Origin: Bradyrhizobium liaoningense
Lineage (GTDB): Bacteria > Pseudomonadota > Alphaproteobacteria > Rhizobiales > Xanthobacteraceae
Length of the DNA: 64,000 nt
NCBI RefSeq assembly: GCF_018130955.1
Contig: NZ_JAFCJM010000004.1
Span: 62,001 to 126,000, forward strand
Direction of reading: 5' to 3'
Within the stretch, counting starts at the first letter, position 1. Each line of letters begins with the position of its first letter. A program made the translations under genes and the position numbers. The notes under the pieces are model-generated. The model had not been told where the DNA came from and made no database searches. It worked only from the letters and a program-made list of their open reading frames with translations. Of the stretch, positions 25,090 to 34,325 are shown piece after piece.

Positions 25090-25473
25090 ATCTCTAACTT
25101 CCATGTGACAATCTGAGTAGTTTCGAAGCGCCGGCAGGCGTCCGGCTTCGCCGTATCTCCCTGATCGATGCTCCAAGCATTTCGCGCCGGCAAGTGGTCG
25201 GCGTTTCGGATGTTGGGCGGTTCGAGCGTTGAGCAGTTGGAGGCGAGACCGGGCACCAATGTGCCGGCGGCGAACGAATGTTCCGTCAATCTGGCGAGAT
25301 TGTGGGTGATGACGCGATGACCGTAGCGTGGGCGGCGACATCGTGTGGTGGGGCACGACACCATAGCGCCACAGCAAGGCTGCGTGCCCACCTTCCGGCC
25401 TGACTGAGAAGAGCGTATGGCGCCGCGGGCGGCCGAGCGGCCGCCCACGCATTGGAATACTTCTGTGCTTTGG
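25090..25473. other. Intergenic region with a strong stem-loop
   Basis: No credible gene lies in these 384 bp: the open frames have poor composition. A perfect hairpin GGGCGGCC-GAGC-GGCCGCCC is at 25427-25446, just past the stop of the asparaginase gene, and may end that transcript or protect its 3' end; no T-run follows. The rest probably contains the promoter of the small secreted protein. Confidence 0.5.
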
Positions 25474-26616
25474 CTACCAGGTTGCCGTAAAAGCTCGCTG
25501 TAGCTCGGCGGGGGCCGACACGCCGCTCGCGATCAGAAGCTGCGTCAGAACCCGCGCCTTCTGCGGGTTGAGATCCTCTGATACGACGAAGCCGTTCTTG
25601 TCGTCGTCGACCTCGACGTTACGCGTGACGAAGCCGGACCGGACCCGGCTTGAGCGAACGACGACGACGCCCTTCTTGGCGGCCGCCTCGAGCGCCTCGA
25701 GTGCCTGCTTCGAGGTATTGCCGTCACCGACGCCGGCGAGCACGATGCCCTTGGCACCGTGCGAGATGGCGTCCTCGATCGGAACGGAGTCCATGTTGGC
25801 GTGGGAGTAGATGATCTCGACCCGCGGCAGGGGCTCGCTCGCCGGCAATGGATAGTTCGCCCGCTTCAGGCTGGATGACTGTGCCAGGAAGCGAATGCCG
25901 CCGGCGGTATCGACATAGCCGATGGGCCCGCCGTTGGGAGACACGAACGTTTCGATGCTCGTAGTGTTGGTCTTGGTTATCGAGCGCGCGGCCTCGATCT
26001 TGTCGTTCAGCACGGCCATGACCCCGCGCCCGCGCGACCGCGGATCGGCTGCGACCTGGACGGCTTCATACAGATTGCCGGGGCCGTCTGCGCTGACCGC
26101 CGTGGCCGGACGCATCGAGCCCACGATCACCACCGGCTTGTCGCCTTTGACCACGTTGTCGAGGAAGAACGCGGTCTCTTCCAGCGTGTCCGTGCCGTGG
26201 GTCACGACGACGCCATCGGCTTCATTTTTGTCAAAAGCCTGCTGAATACGCTGAGCCAGCGCAAACCAGACCTTGTCGTTCATGTCCTGGGATCCGATCG
26301 ACGAAACCTGCTCGGCGTTCAGCTTCGCGAGCTTGTCCAGACCCGGGACCGACTGGACCAATTGCTCTCCCGTGATCTGACCGGACTTGTATGCGCCGGT
26401 CGCGCGGGAATCTGCCTGACCTGCGATCGTGCCGCCGGTGGCCAGCACGAGAATGCGTGGCAGACTGGCAGCCGTGGTCATGCCCTTGGCTGTTTCTTCG
26501 GCATATGCCGTGGTGCTGATCACCATTGATGAAATCGCCAAGACGATCACCGGAATGGAGGGGATCGAGAGCGCGCGCCGCCGAAGGCTTGCCGGCCTGA
26601 CCATTTCCTTCGTCAT
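25474..26616 (-). CDS. Type II (periplasmic) L-asparaginase
   Basis: A 380-residue enzyme hydrolysing asparagine to aspartate and ammonia. It has a signal peptide (SIPVIVLAISSMVISTTAYAEE) and both threonine active-site motifs: ILVLATGGTIAGQ (nucleophile Thr, about residues 55-67) and VVVTHGTDTLEETAFFL (about residues 138-154), along with the substrate loop GSQDMND. The C-terminal GVVVVRSSRVRSGFV is typical of the periplasmic type. The start at 26616 is an ATG preceded by GGGAGG; a TTG directly upstream is also in frame. It is divergent from the FUSC efflux gene. Together with the glutamate/aspartate receptor nearby it suggests use of external asparagine, which is inference. Confidence 0.95.
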   Translation of the reverse strand: MTKEMVRPASLRRRALSIPSIPVIVLAISSMVISTTAYAEETAKGMTTAASLPRILVLATGGTIAGQADSRATGAYKSGQITGEQLVQSVPGLDKLAKLNAEQVSSIGSQDMNDKVWFALAQRIQQAFDKNEADGVVVTHGTDTLEETAFFLDNVVKGDKPVVIVGSMRPATAVSADGPGNLYEAVQVAADPRSRGRGVMAVLNDKIEAARSITKTNTTSIETFVSPNGGPIGYVDTAGGIRFLAQSSSLKRANYPLPASEPLPRVEIIYSHANMDSVPIEDAISHGAKGIVLAGVGDGNTSKQALEALEAAAKKGVVVVRSSRVRSGFVTRNVEVDDDKNGFVVSEDLNPQKARVLTQLLIASGVSAPAELQRAFTATW

Positions 26617-26824
26617 CAAATTGACCTCCCGCTCCCTAGGGCATCATTGCCTGGTCCGGAACGGTCGGTATTTTTGATGGCGTAATTTTGTCAACCTGCC
26701 ATTGCATGTCGTGATCAGGACGCGCGGCCGCGCCGCGGCTCGCCGCAGTCAAACGGCAATTGATTGGACAGGTTCCCATTTGCGTGATTGGTCGACATAG
26801 GGCGACCAAATTGGCGAAACAGGC

Positions 26825-28876
26825 ATGCGCACCGATGAGCCGTTTCTGGTCCGCCATGCGGACCTCATCTTTGCCTTGAAGACGTTTTTCGCGTCGATGC
26901 TGGCGCTCGTCATCGCCCTGGCGATGGACCTGCCGCGGCCCTATTGGGCGATGGCGACCGTCTACATCACCTCGCAGCCGCTCGCGGGTGCGACCAGTTC
27001 GAAAGCCTTCTTCCGGGTGATCGGAACGCTGGTCGGTGCCACCGTCACGGTGGCCCTGGTGCCCAATCTGATCAATGCGCCGGAACTGCTGTGCCTGGCG
27101 ATCGCGCTCTGGGTCGGACTATGCCTCTATGTCTCGCTGCTCGACGGCACGCCGCGTAGCTACGTCTTCATGCTGGCCGGCTACACGGTCGCGCTGATCG
27201 GCTTTCCCTCGGTCTCCGAGCCCGGCAACATCTTCGACATTGCGGTTGCGCGGGTGGAGGAGATTTCGCTCGGCATCATCTGCGCCAGCCTGGTCTCCAC
27301 CATCGTGTTTCCGCGCAGCGTCGCGCCTGCGGTCGCCAACCGGGTCCGCAGCTGGCTGTCGGATGCGCGCCGTCTCAGCCAGATCGCCTTGCTGCGTGAA
27401 GGCACCAACGAGACGCGCCGCGCCCGGCGTCTTAAGCTTGCAACCGACATCGTCGAGATCGACACACTCTCCGCCCATCTTGCCTATGACCGGCTGACCG
27501 ACAGCAATGCGGTGAGGGGCCTCGCTGAAATCCGGCTGCGCATGCTGATGCTGTTGCCGGTGATTGCCTCGCTCGAGGACCGGTTGGCGGCGCTGGGCGA
27601 GGACGCGTTGCAGCGCCAGCCGGAGCTGGCGCGGCTTCTCGAAGACCTCGCGCAATGGATCGTCAGTGACGGCAGCCAACGGCAGCCGGCGGAGCGTATC
27701 CGCGCCACGATCGCGGAACGGCAGGCGGATCTCGATGATAGCGCCTCCTGGGAGCGGGTCATCACCACGAGCCTGTTGTTGCGGCTGCGCGAGCTCGTCG
27801 ACCTCTCGCGCGATTGCCGCGCGCTGGGCGCGGCGATTGCCGAGAACCGCGGCATCTCCACCGTCGATCTGGCCTTCCATTCCGAGGCGGGCGCCGCAGC
27901 CGTGCGCCACCGCGATCGCGGCCTTGCGTTGTGGTCGGCTGCTGGCGCGACCACTGCCATCCTGATCTGCTGCGCGTTCTGGATCGGGACTGGCTGGCCG
28001 GACGGTGCCTCGGCGCCGATGATGGCGGCGGTCGCTTGCTCCTTCTTCGCAGCACAGGACGAACCCGCGCGCTTCATCCGCAGCTTCGGCCTGTGGTCGC
28101 TTGTGGCTATCGTGGTCGTTGCGATCTATCTGTTTGCGCTAGTGCCCGCGATTTCCCATATCGAGGTCTTGATCCTCGGGCTGGCGCCGACCTTTCTGCT
28201 CTATGGCTTGCTGATCGCGCGGCCAGCGACGACGGGAACCGGCATGGCACTCGCGGCCAACACCGCGACGTTGCTAGCGTTGCAGTCGACCTACAGCGCC
28301 GATTTCGCGTCTTACGCCAATTCCGCCGTCGCCTTCTTCGTCGGCGTCATCATCGCCGAACTCGTGATCAGGATCGCGCGCGGCGTTGGCGCGGAGTGGG
28401 TCGCCAATCGCCTGGTGCTGTCGAGCTGGAAGACGCTCGCGGTCGCAGCCGAGCGGCGCGGAAAGCACGATCGCGCGGAGTTCGCGGGTCTGATGCTGCA
28501 CCGGCTCGGGCTGCTGGTGCAGCGGATCGCCCTCCTCTCGGAGGCTGATCGCCGCGATGTCGACAGCCTTGTCCAGCTCCGCATCGGTCTGAACATCATC
28601 GACCTGCGCCGGGCCCGTTACGGACTCGCGATATCGACCGTTCATGTCATCGACGACATGCTCGACCAGCTCGCAGTCGCCTGCCGCAGATATGCCGGTG
28701 GCGGAATGCCGTCCGGACTGCTGACGCACATCGATCTGGCGCTGGCCGAGGTCGTGAAAGATCCCAACGACAACGCGCGCGAGGACGCCCTGATCGGCCT
28801 CGTCGGTATCCGACGCGGGTTGTATCCGGATGCGCCGGCCTATCGGTCGCGCTCAGGCGAGAGTGTTGCTGCATGA
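26825..28876 (+). CDS. FUSC-family (AaeB-like) aromatic acid efflux protein
   Basis: A 683-residue inner-membrane protein with two blocks of hydrophobic segments (about residues 12-165 and 372-530) separated by a long soluble helical region, the fusaric-acid-resistance/AaeB layout. The start LIFALKTFFASMLALVIALAMDLPRPYWAMATVYITSQPL is typical. With DUF1656 and HlyD genes directly behind, it forms the inner-membrane part of an efflux pump for aromatic carboxylic acids. Its stop overlaps the DUF1656 start by 4 nt (ATGA). The pump lies between catabolic genes and may protect against aromatic acids met in soil or root exudates. Confidence 0.92.
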   Translation: MRTDEPFLVRHADLIFALKTFFASMLALVIALAMDLPRPYWAMATVYITSQPLAGATSSKAFFRVIGTLVGATVTVALVPNLINAPELLCLAIALWVGLCLYVSLLDGTPRSYVFMLAGYTVALIGFPSVSEPGNIFDIAVARVEEISLGIICASLVSTIVFPRSVAPAVANRVRSWLSDARRLSQIALLREGTNETRRARRLKLATDIVEIDTLSAHLAYDRLTDSNAVRGLAEIRLRMLMLLPVIASLEDRLAALGEDALQRQPELARLLEDLAQWIVSDGSQRQPAERIRATIAERQADLDDSASWERVITTSLLLRLRELVDLSRDCRALGAAIAENRGISTVDLAFHSEAGAAAVRHRDRGLALWSAAGATTAILICCAFWIGTGWPDGASAPMMAAVACSFFAAQDEPARFIRSFGLWSLVAIVVVAIYLFALVPAISHIEVLILGLAPTFLLYGLLIARPATTGTGMALAANTATLLALQSTYSADFASYANSAVAFFVGVIIAELVIRIARGVGAEWVANRLVLSSWKTLAVAAERRGKHDRAEFAGLMLHRLGLLVQRIALLSEADRRDVDSLVQLRIGLNIIDLRRARYGLAISTVHVIDDMLDQLAVACRRYAGGGMPSGLLTHIDLALAEVVKDPNDNAREDALIGLVGIRRGLYPDAPAYRSRSGESVAA

Positions 28877-29079
28877 GATATCAGATCGACATCTATGGTG
28901 TGCTGGTTCCGGCGCTGCTGCTCTGGCTGATCGTCGCCTTTGTGCTCAGTGCCGTGCTTCGCCGCCTCATGCGCCGTTTTGATCTCTACCGGCTGGTCTG
29001 GCACCGCGCGCTGTTCGATTTCGCGCTGTTTGTCTGCCTTCTCGGCGGTATCGTCTATCTCTCGGAGTTCTTGCCATGA
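28873..29079 (+). CDS. DUF1656 (AaeX-like) small membrane protein
   Basis: A 68-residue protein with two hydrophobic segments (YGVLVPALLLWLIVAFVLS and ALFDFALFVCLLGGIVYLS), starting with RYQIDIYGVLVP, the DUF1656 pattern. AaeX-type proteins are always encoded between the FUSC and HlyD components; their role in the pump is unknown. Both ends overlap the neighbours by 4 nt (ATGA), so the three proteins are translationally coupled. Confidence 0.9.
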   Translation: MRYQIDIYGVLVPALLLWLIVAFVLSAVLRRLMRRFDLYRLVWHRALFDFALFVCLLGGIVYLSEFLP

Positions 29080-29942
29080 AAGGGAATCTTGCCTGGCTTG
29101 GCCGCCTCGCGTTGACCGCCATTGCTGTCGTCGCGGCGCTCGCCGTCGGGCGTGCGTTGTGGGTCTACTACATGGAGGCGCCGTGGACGCGCGACGGGCG
29201 CGTCCGTGCCGACGTGGTCCAGGTCGCACCCGACGTGTCTGGCTTCGTCACCGACGTGTTGGTCAAGGACAACCAGCAGGTTCGCCGTGGCGACGTGCTG
29301 TTCAAGATCGATCGCGCGCGGTTTGCGCTGGCGCTGCAGCAGGCCGACGCAGCAGTCGCCGGCCATCAGGCGACGCTCGATCAAGCCAATGCCGATCTGA
29401 AGCGCTACAGCGCGCTGACAACGGACGCAGTGTCGCAGCAGAAACAGGAGCAGGTCCTGGCCACCCAGCTCCAGGCCAAGGCAGCCTTTGACCAGGCCGT
29501 TGCCGACCGCGCGGTCGCCCAGCTCAACCTCGATCGCAGCGAGGTTCGTGCGTCCGTGAACGGCACGATTACCAACATGGACCTGCGCCCCGGCGCCTAT
29601 GTCACCGCGGGCAAGGGCGTAATGGCGCTGGTCGACACCGACACGCTGCACGTGGAGGGTTATTTCGAGGAGACCAAGCTCGCGCGCATCCGGATGGGCG
29701 ACAAGGTGCAGATCCGCTTGATGGGCGAGCCGACTCTGCTCACCGGCCGCGTCGAGAGCATCGCCGCCGGCATCGAGGACCGCGACCGCGCGGCGGGCGC
29801 AAGCCTGCTTGCCAACGTCAATCCGACTTTCAGCTGGGTGCGGCTGGCCCAGCGCGTTCCGGTACGCATCGCGCTCGATCCGATCCCCAACAACACGGCG
29901 TTGGTGGCCGGTCGCTCGGCGACGGTCGAGGTGATCAACTGA
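29076..29942 (+). CDS. HlyD-family (AaeA-like) membrane fusion protein
   Basis: A 288-residue periplasmic adaptor. One N-terminal membrane anchor (LALTAIAVVAALAVGRALWVYYM) precedes a lipoyl/biotinyl half-motif (VRADVVQVAPDVSGFVTDVLVKDNQQVRRGDVLFKID), a coiled-coil hairpin (about residues 90-150) and the second half (SVNGTITNMDLRPGAYV), then a beta barrel. It links the FUSC component to an outer-membrane channel encoded elsewhere. It is the last gene of the operon, and its stop lies 6 nt from that of the convergent acyl-CoA dehydrogenase gene. Confidence 0.93.
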   Translation: MKGNLAWLGRLALTAIAVVAALAVGRALWVYYMEAPWTRDGRVRADVVQVAPDVSGFVTDVLVKDNQQVRRGDVLFKIDRARFALALQQADAAVAGHQATLDQANADLKRYSALTTDAVSQQKQEQVLATQLQAKAAFDQAVADRAVAQLNLDRSEVRASVNGTITNMDLRPGAYVTAGKGVMALVDTDTLHVEGYFEETKLARIRMGDKVQIRLMGEPTLLTGRVESIAAGIEDRDRAAGASLLANVNPTFSWVRLAQRVPVRIALDPIPNNTALVAGRSATVEVIN

Positions 29943-29948
29943 ACGCGC

Positions 29949-31160
29949 TCAGGCGTTGGAGTATTTCTTCAGTTCCATGCGCGCGATCTGGTTGCGGTGG
30001 ACCTCGTCCGGTCCGTCGGCAAGCCTGAGCAGGCGGGCGGTGGCGTAGGCCTGGGTCAGACCAAAGTCGTTCGAGGTGCCGCCGCCGCCATGGGCCTGGA
30101 TCGCCCAGTCTATGATCTGGCAGGCCATGTTGGGCACGGCGACCTTGATCATGGCGATCTCCGCCTTCGCGACCTTGTTGCCGACGGTGTCCATCGCGTA
30201 GGCGGCGTTCAGTGTCAGCAGCCGCGCCTGCTCGATCATGATGCGGGCCTCCGCAATGCGCTCCTGCGTCACCGTCTGCTCCGACACCGGCTTGCCGAAG
30301 GCGACGCGGCTCCGCACCCGCCGGCACATTTTTTCCAGGGTGCGTTCGGCAAGGCCAATGAGGCGCATGCAGTGGTGGATGCGGCCGGGACCCAGCCGCC
30401 CTTGCGCGATCTCAAAGCCGCGGCCTTCGCCGAGAAGGATGTTTTCCTTCGGCACGCGCACATTGGTGAAGATCACCTCGGAGGCACGATCCGGCACGCC
30501 GTAGAAGCCGAACACGGGCAGGGGACGCTTCACCTCGATGCCCGGCGTGTCCATGGGAACGAGGATCATGGATTGCTGCTTGTGGCGATCAGAGTTTTGC
30601 GGATCGCTCTTGCCCATGAAGATGCAGATCTTGCAGCGCGGGTCGGTCGCGTTGGTCGTGTACCATTTGCGGCCGTTGATGACGTAGTGTTCGCCATCGC
30701 GGACGATCGAGCTTTCGATATTGGTCGCATCTGATGAAGCAACGGCAGGCTCGGTCATTGCAAAGCAGGAGCGGATTTCACCGGCGAGCAGCGGCTTGAG
30801 CCAACGCTCCTTGTCCTTCTCTGAGCCATAACGCTCCAGCACTTCCATATTGCCGGTGTCGGGCGCCGAGCAGTTGAAGACTTCGGGCGCCAGATGCGAG
30901 CGGCCCATGACTTCGCAGAGCGGCGCATAGTCGAGATTGGTCAGCCCCGCGCCATGCTTGCTCTCGGGCAGGAACAGGTTCCAGAGCCCCTCGGCGCGTG
31001 CGAGCCGTTTCAGCTCCTCGACGATCGGATAGACCTTCCAGGGCCCGAGCTCTTCGGCTTCCCGGTAGAAGCGCTCCTCGTTCGGATAGATGTGCCGGTC
31101 CATGAAGTTCTCGAGCTTGTGCTTGAGCTCGACGACTTTCGGCGACATGGGATAGAGCAT
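29949..31160 (-). CDS. Acyl-CoA dehydrogenase
   Basis: A 403-residue flavoprotein that forms the 2,3-double bond of an acyl-CoA and reduces electron transfer flavoprotein. Typical patterns are [18 protein letters not shown] (FAD and substrate contacts), [19 protein letters not shown], and the C-terminal [45 protein letters not shown]. The [10 protein letters not shown] and ADGPDEVH segments fit the long-chain/ACAD10-11-like group. It is not closely coupled to neighbours: 120 nt separate it from the GH172 gene. The nearby acyl-CoA ligase on the same strand may supply its substrate. Confidence 0.93.
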   Translation of the reverse strand: MLYPMSPKVVELKHKLENFMDRHIYPNEERFYREAEELGPWKVYPIVEELKRLARAEGLWNLFLPESKHGAGLTNLDYAPLCEVMGRSHLAPEVFNCSAPDTGNMEVLERYGSEKDKERWLKPLLAGEIRSCFAMTEPAVASSDATNIESSIVRDGEHYVINGRKWYTTNATDPRCKICIFMGKSDPQNSDRHKQQSMILVPMDTPGIEVKRPLPVFGFYGVPDRASEVIFTNVRVPKENILLGEGRGFEIAQGRLGPGRIHHCMRLIGLAERTLEKMCRRVRSRVAFGKPVSEQTVTQERIAEARIMIEQARLLTLNAAYAMDTVGNKVAKAEIAMIKVAVPNMACQIIDWAIQAHGGGGTSNDFGLTQAYATARLLRLADGPDEVHRNQIARMELKKYSNA

Positions 31161-31280
31161 CGGGGCCTCCTGCTGGGTAGACCAGGCGCCCGCCAGTGTA
31201 GAGGAGAACGCGAAGACTGTTGTGTCCTAAACGTTGCGCACGCCAGCAACTCGACACAAGACGGAGCGCGCGCCGTGTGC

Positions 31281-32411
31281 TCAGTCCACTTCGAGATGAT
31301 CCGCATCCGGCAGCTTGGGGAACGGGGCCGTCGGCAGCGTCTGGTACCAGAACGCGACGGAGGCAATGTCGTCCTGGAGCGGCAAATACTTTGGCTCCTT
31401 GACGCCATGGCGCCAGCCCAGTGCCTGGATCGTCACGCGGAGCTCTTTCTCGAACCGCACGGGATCGGTGATATGCCAGCGGTACATGCCAAAGCGCTGC
31501 TGTGAGCGGTAGACGCCGTCGGGCCGGATCACCTGCGGCAGGCCGGCATAGGGCGTGGTGAATTCCTGATAGCGCGACGCTGGTCCGCCGCCCTGGCCGG
31601 GATGCGCGAGCATCCACGGCACAGAGGGATCGAAGTTATAGGCGCCGCAAAAATAGTCCTCGGTGCCGGTGCCGCAGATGGTCGGAAATTCACCGTCGCC
31701 GTCCATGAAGAACTTGATCTCGCCTTCGCCCCACCAGCCGTTGCTGTTGGTGCCCCAGGCCATGTAGGTGCCGACATAGTGGCCCTTGCCGGCGATGCCA
31801 TCGAGGATGGTGTAGACGTCCTTGTAGAGCAGGGGGTTGGTGCGACGGAACTGCGCATGGAAGTAAGCGCAGTCCTCGGGCACGTCGGTCAAAGTGTAGT
31901 TGATCTGATAGTAGATCGTCAGCGCTTCCTCGCTGCGGTTCTCCAGCGTGAAGCGTGCGCGTTTGCGGAACGGCATTTCCCAATAGCAGTTGAAGCCGCG
32001 CCCGGGATTGACACACACTGCGAGCGAGGAGACCTGCGCATAGTCTTCCCAGCCGCTGGCGAAGAAATCGCCGGCCGGGCATTCGACGCTCGGCTGGTCC
32101 TGGTCGTCCCAGTAGATGCGCAGGATCGAATGGCGGAGCCGGCCGCGCGCCAGGGTCATCCAGATCTGCTGGATCGCGCCCTGACCCTCGATGTCGGCGA
32201 GCGCGAAGGTGGCGCCGGGCTCGATCACGACATAAGGCGAGATCTTCCAGCCCTGGCCGAGATCGCGCGCCTGCCGCGCCGCCGGGCCGTCCACGGCCAT
32301 GCCACCCTTGCCCTTCTCGCCCGTAAAGTTCTCCGGGCTGATCGAGCGCGACTGCGCGTTCGACAGGCGCGACAGATTGCCGAGATGCAGGCCCAATCCG
32401 GAAAACACCAT
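31281..32411 (-). CDS. GH172 (DUF2961) glycoside-hydrolase-family protein
   Basis: A 376-residue soluble protein matching DUF2961: SRSISPENFTGEKGKGGMA at the N-terminus, IQQIWMTLARGRLRHSILRIYWDDQDQPSVECPAGDFFA in the first jelly roll and GDGEFPTICGTGTEDYFCGAYNF near the active site. DUF2961 is now glycoside hydrolase family 172, with members acting on difructose dianhydride and as exo-acting arabinofuranosidases. No signal peptide is seen, so it would work in the cytoplasm on an imported oligosaccharide. Acidic residues in GTGTEDYF are the likely catalytic ones. The neighbouring genes do not reveal a sugar pathway. Confidence 0.9.
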   Translation of the reverse strand: MVFSGLGLHLGNLSRLSNAQSRSISPENFTGEKGKGGMAVDGPAARQARDLGQGWKISPYVVIEPGATFALADIEGQGAIQQIWMTLARGRLRHSILRIYWDDQDQPSVECPAGDFFASGWEDYAQVSSLAVCVNPGRGFNCYWEMPFRKRARFTLENRSEEALTIYYQINYTLTDVPEDCAYFHAQFRRTNPLLYKDVYTILDGIAGKGHYVGTYMAWGTNSNGWWGEGEIKFFMDGDGEFPTICGTGTEDYFCGAYNFDPSVPWMLAHPGQGGGPASRYQEFTTPYAGLPQVIRPDGVYRSQQRFGMYRWHITDPVRFEKELRVTIQALGWRHGVKEPKYLPLQDDIASVAFWYQTLPTAPFPKLPDADHLEVD

Positions 32412-32536
32412 TTTGTCTCAATCCCTGGAGTTAACGACCGACACATATATCGCGGCCGAATCTACCAAAAGATGAAGACGATCGCGCACGGACAGGGTGG
32501 CCGCCGGCAAGCTGCGGCCTTTCCAGCCGAAAGGGA

Positions 32537-34162
32537 CTACCCGGCGCGATACCCCTTGAACTTCTCGCGCAGCGCCGACTTCAGCACCTTGCCGGTGCCG
32601 GTCATCGGAAACTCGTCCAGAAACTCGACGGCATCAGGCATCCACCAGCTCGCGACCTTCGGGCGCATGTGGTCGAGCAGCGTCTTCGCGTCCACCGTCG
32701 CGCCCTTCTTGCGCACGACCAGGAGCAGGGGACGTTCCTGCCATTTTTCGTGCGCGATGGCGACCACGGCGGCCTGCAGCACATCCGGGTGCGACAGCGC
32801 GACGTCCTCGAGCTGGATCGAGGAGATCCATTCGCCGCCGGACTTGATCACGTCCTTGGAGCGATCGGTGAGCGTCACGTGCCCCTGCGGGTCGATCACG
32901 GCCATGTCGCCGGTGATCAGCCAGCCATCGCGATCGACGCCTTCGTTGAGCTTCATGTAGCCGGAGGCAACCCACGGCCCTTTGGCGCGGAGGTGGCCGA
33001 CGGTCTTGCCGTCGCGCGGCAGTTCGTTGTCGCCGTCGTCGACGATGCGCAGGGCCGTGCCGAAGCAGGCGCGCCCCGACACCATGCGCCGGTCGAACTT
33101 TTCGGTGTCGCTGAGCTGCTCCGAACCCGGTCGCAAGCTAGGCATCGAGCAGCCCAATGCTTCCGTCATGCCCCAGGCCTGGATGTAGTCGACGCCGTAG
33201 TCACGTTTCAGCTTCTCGACCATCGCGCGCGGCGGCGCCGAGCCGGACGACAGCGTCGCACGCAGCGTCGAGAACCTGTTGCCGGTGCGACCGAGCCAGT
33301 CGAGCAGGATCAGCCAAAAGCTCGGCACGCCCGCCGACAGCGTCACCTTCTCGCCTTCGAGCAGCTCATAGAGCTTGTCCGGTTCGTAGTTGCGGCCGGG
33401 CAGCACCAGTTTGGAGCCGGTGTAGGGTGCGGTGAACGGCATGTTCCAGCCATTGCCATGGAACAACGGCGCCATCGGCATCATCACCTCTCGCACGCCC
33501 TCCATATGGCCGGGGAGGAAGTCGAAGCCGGAGCACACCATGGTCTGCAACAGCGCGGCGCGATGGGAATAAATCACACCCTTCGGATTGCCTGTGGTGC
33601 CGGATGTGTAGCAGATCGTGGATGCGGACTTTTCGTCGAATACCGGCCAGGTAAATCCGGCCTCAGACTCCCTTGCCAGCAGCTCCTCGTAGCAATGAAC
33701 ATTGGAAAGCTTCGTCTCGGGCATCCGCTCGCGCGAGGACATCACGACATAGGCCTCGATCGTCTTCAACTGCGGCGCGATCGCCTCGACGATCGGCAGC
33801 GTCGCGCGATCGATGAACAGCAGCCGATCTTCGGCGTGGTTGATGATGTAGACGAGCTGCTCCGGGAAAAGCCGCGGGTTGATCGTGTGCAGCACGTAGC
33901 CCATGCCGGGCGCGGCATAGAACATTTCGAAATGGCGATGCGTGTTCCAGGCCAGCGTGCCGACGCGGTCGCCTTGCTTCATGCCGAGCCGCTTCAATGC
34001 CAGCGCCATGCGCTTGATGCGCGGATGCGCGTCGGCATAGGTGTAACGATGGATGTCGCCCTCGATCTCGCGCGCGACGATCTCCGCTTCGCCGTGATTG
34101 TCGGCGGCATACTGGATCAGGCCGCTGATCAGGAGCGGCATATCCATCATCAATCCCTGCAT
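32537..34162 (-). CDS. Acyl-CoA synthetase (AMP-forming, fatty-acid type)
   Basis: A 541-residue ligase joining a carboxylic acid to CoA with ATP. The AMP-binding motif TICYTSGTTGNPKGVIYSH, the GWNMPFTAPYTG region, the hinge WLITGDMAVIDPQGHVTLTDRSKDVIKSGGEWIS and the final Lys motif TGTGKVLKSALREK are all present. It groups by eye with medium/long-chain or methylmercaptopropionate-CoA ligases. GGAGG 5 nt before the ATG at 34162 supports the start. It is divergent from the flavin monooxygenase gene, and with it could process a ketone-derived ester or acid, which is inference. Confidence 0.93.
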   Translation of the reverse strand: MQGLMMDMPLLISGLIQYAADNHGEAEIVAREIEGDIHRYTYADAHPRIKRMALALKRLGMKQGDRVGTLAWNTHRHFEMFYAAPGMGYVLHTINPRLFPEQLVYIINHAEDRLLFIDRATLPIVEAIAPQLKTIEAYVVMSSRERMPETKLSNVHCYEELLARESEAGFTWPVFDEKSASTICYTSGTTGNPKGVIYSHRAALLQTMVCSGFDFLPGHMEGVREVMMPMAPLFHGNGWNMPFTAPYTGSKLVLPGRNYEPDKLYELLEGEKVTLSAGVPSFWLILLDWLGRTGNRFSTLRATLSSGSAPPRAMVEKLKRDYGVDYIQAWGMTEALGCSMPSLRPGSEQLSDTEKFDRRMVSGRACFGTALRIVDDGDNELPRDGKTVGHLRAKGPWVASGYMKLNEGVDRDGWLITGDMAVIDPQGHVTLTDRSKDVIKSGGEWISSIQLEDVALSHPDVLQAAVVAIAHEKWQERPLLLVVRKKGATVDAKTLLDHMRPKVASWWMPDAVEFLDEFPMTGTGKVLKSALREKFKGYRAG

Positions 34163-34325
34163 CGTATCCTCCGGAAGGCCGTGTCGTTGCGCGGCTCAGT
34201 TGGCGGAACGTTAGCCGAGGAATTTGCGGGGATCACCTGAAAACCGCAGATACAATTGCGCGCAGCAACCGTTTTGCGCTAACTGGCGTGAGCGATTTGA
34301 GATCGCGTTCGCGGGAGAAAAAGCG

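Noticed and set aside
24942..25448. Open frame of 168 codons upstream of the small secreted protein
   Set aside because: Poor codon composition, no family pattern and overlap with the secreted protein gene in another frame.
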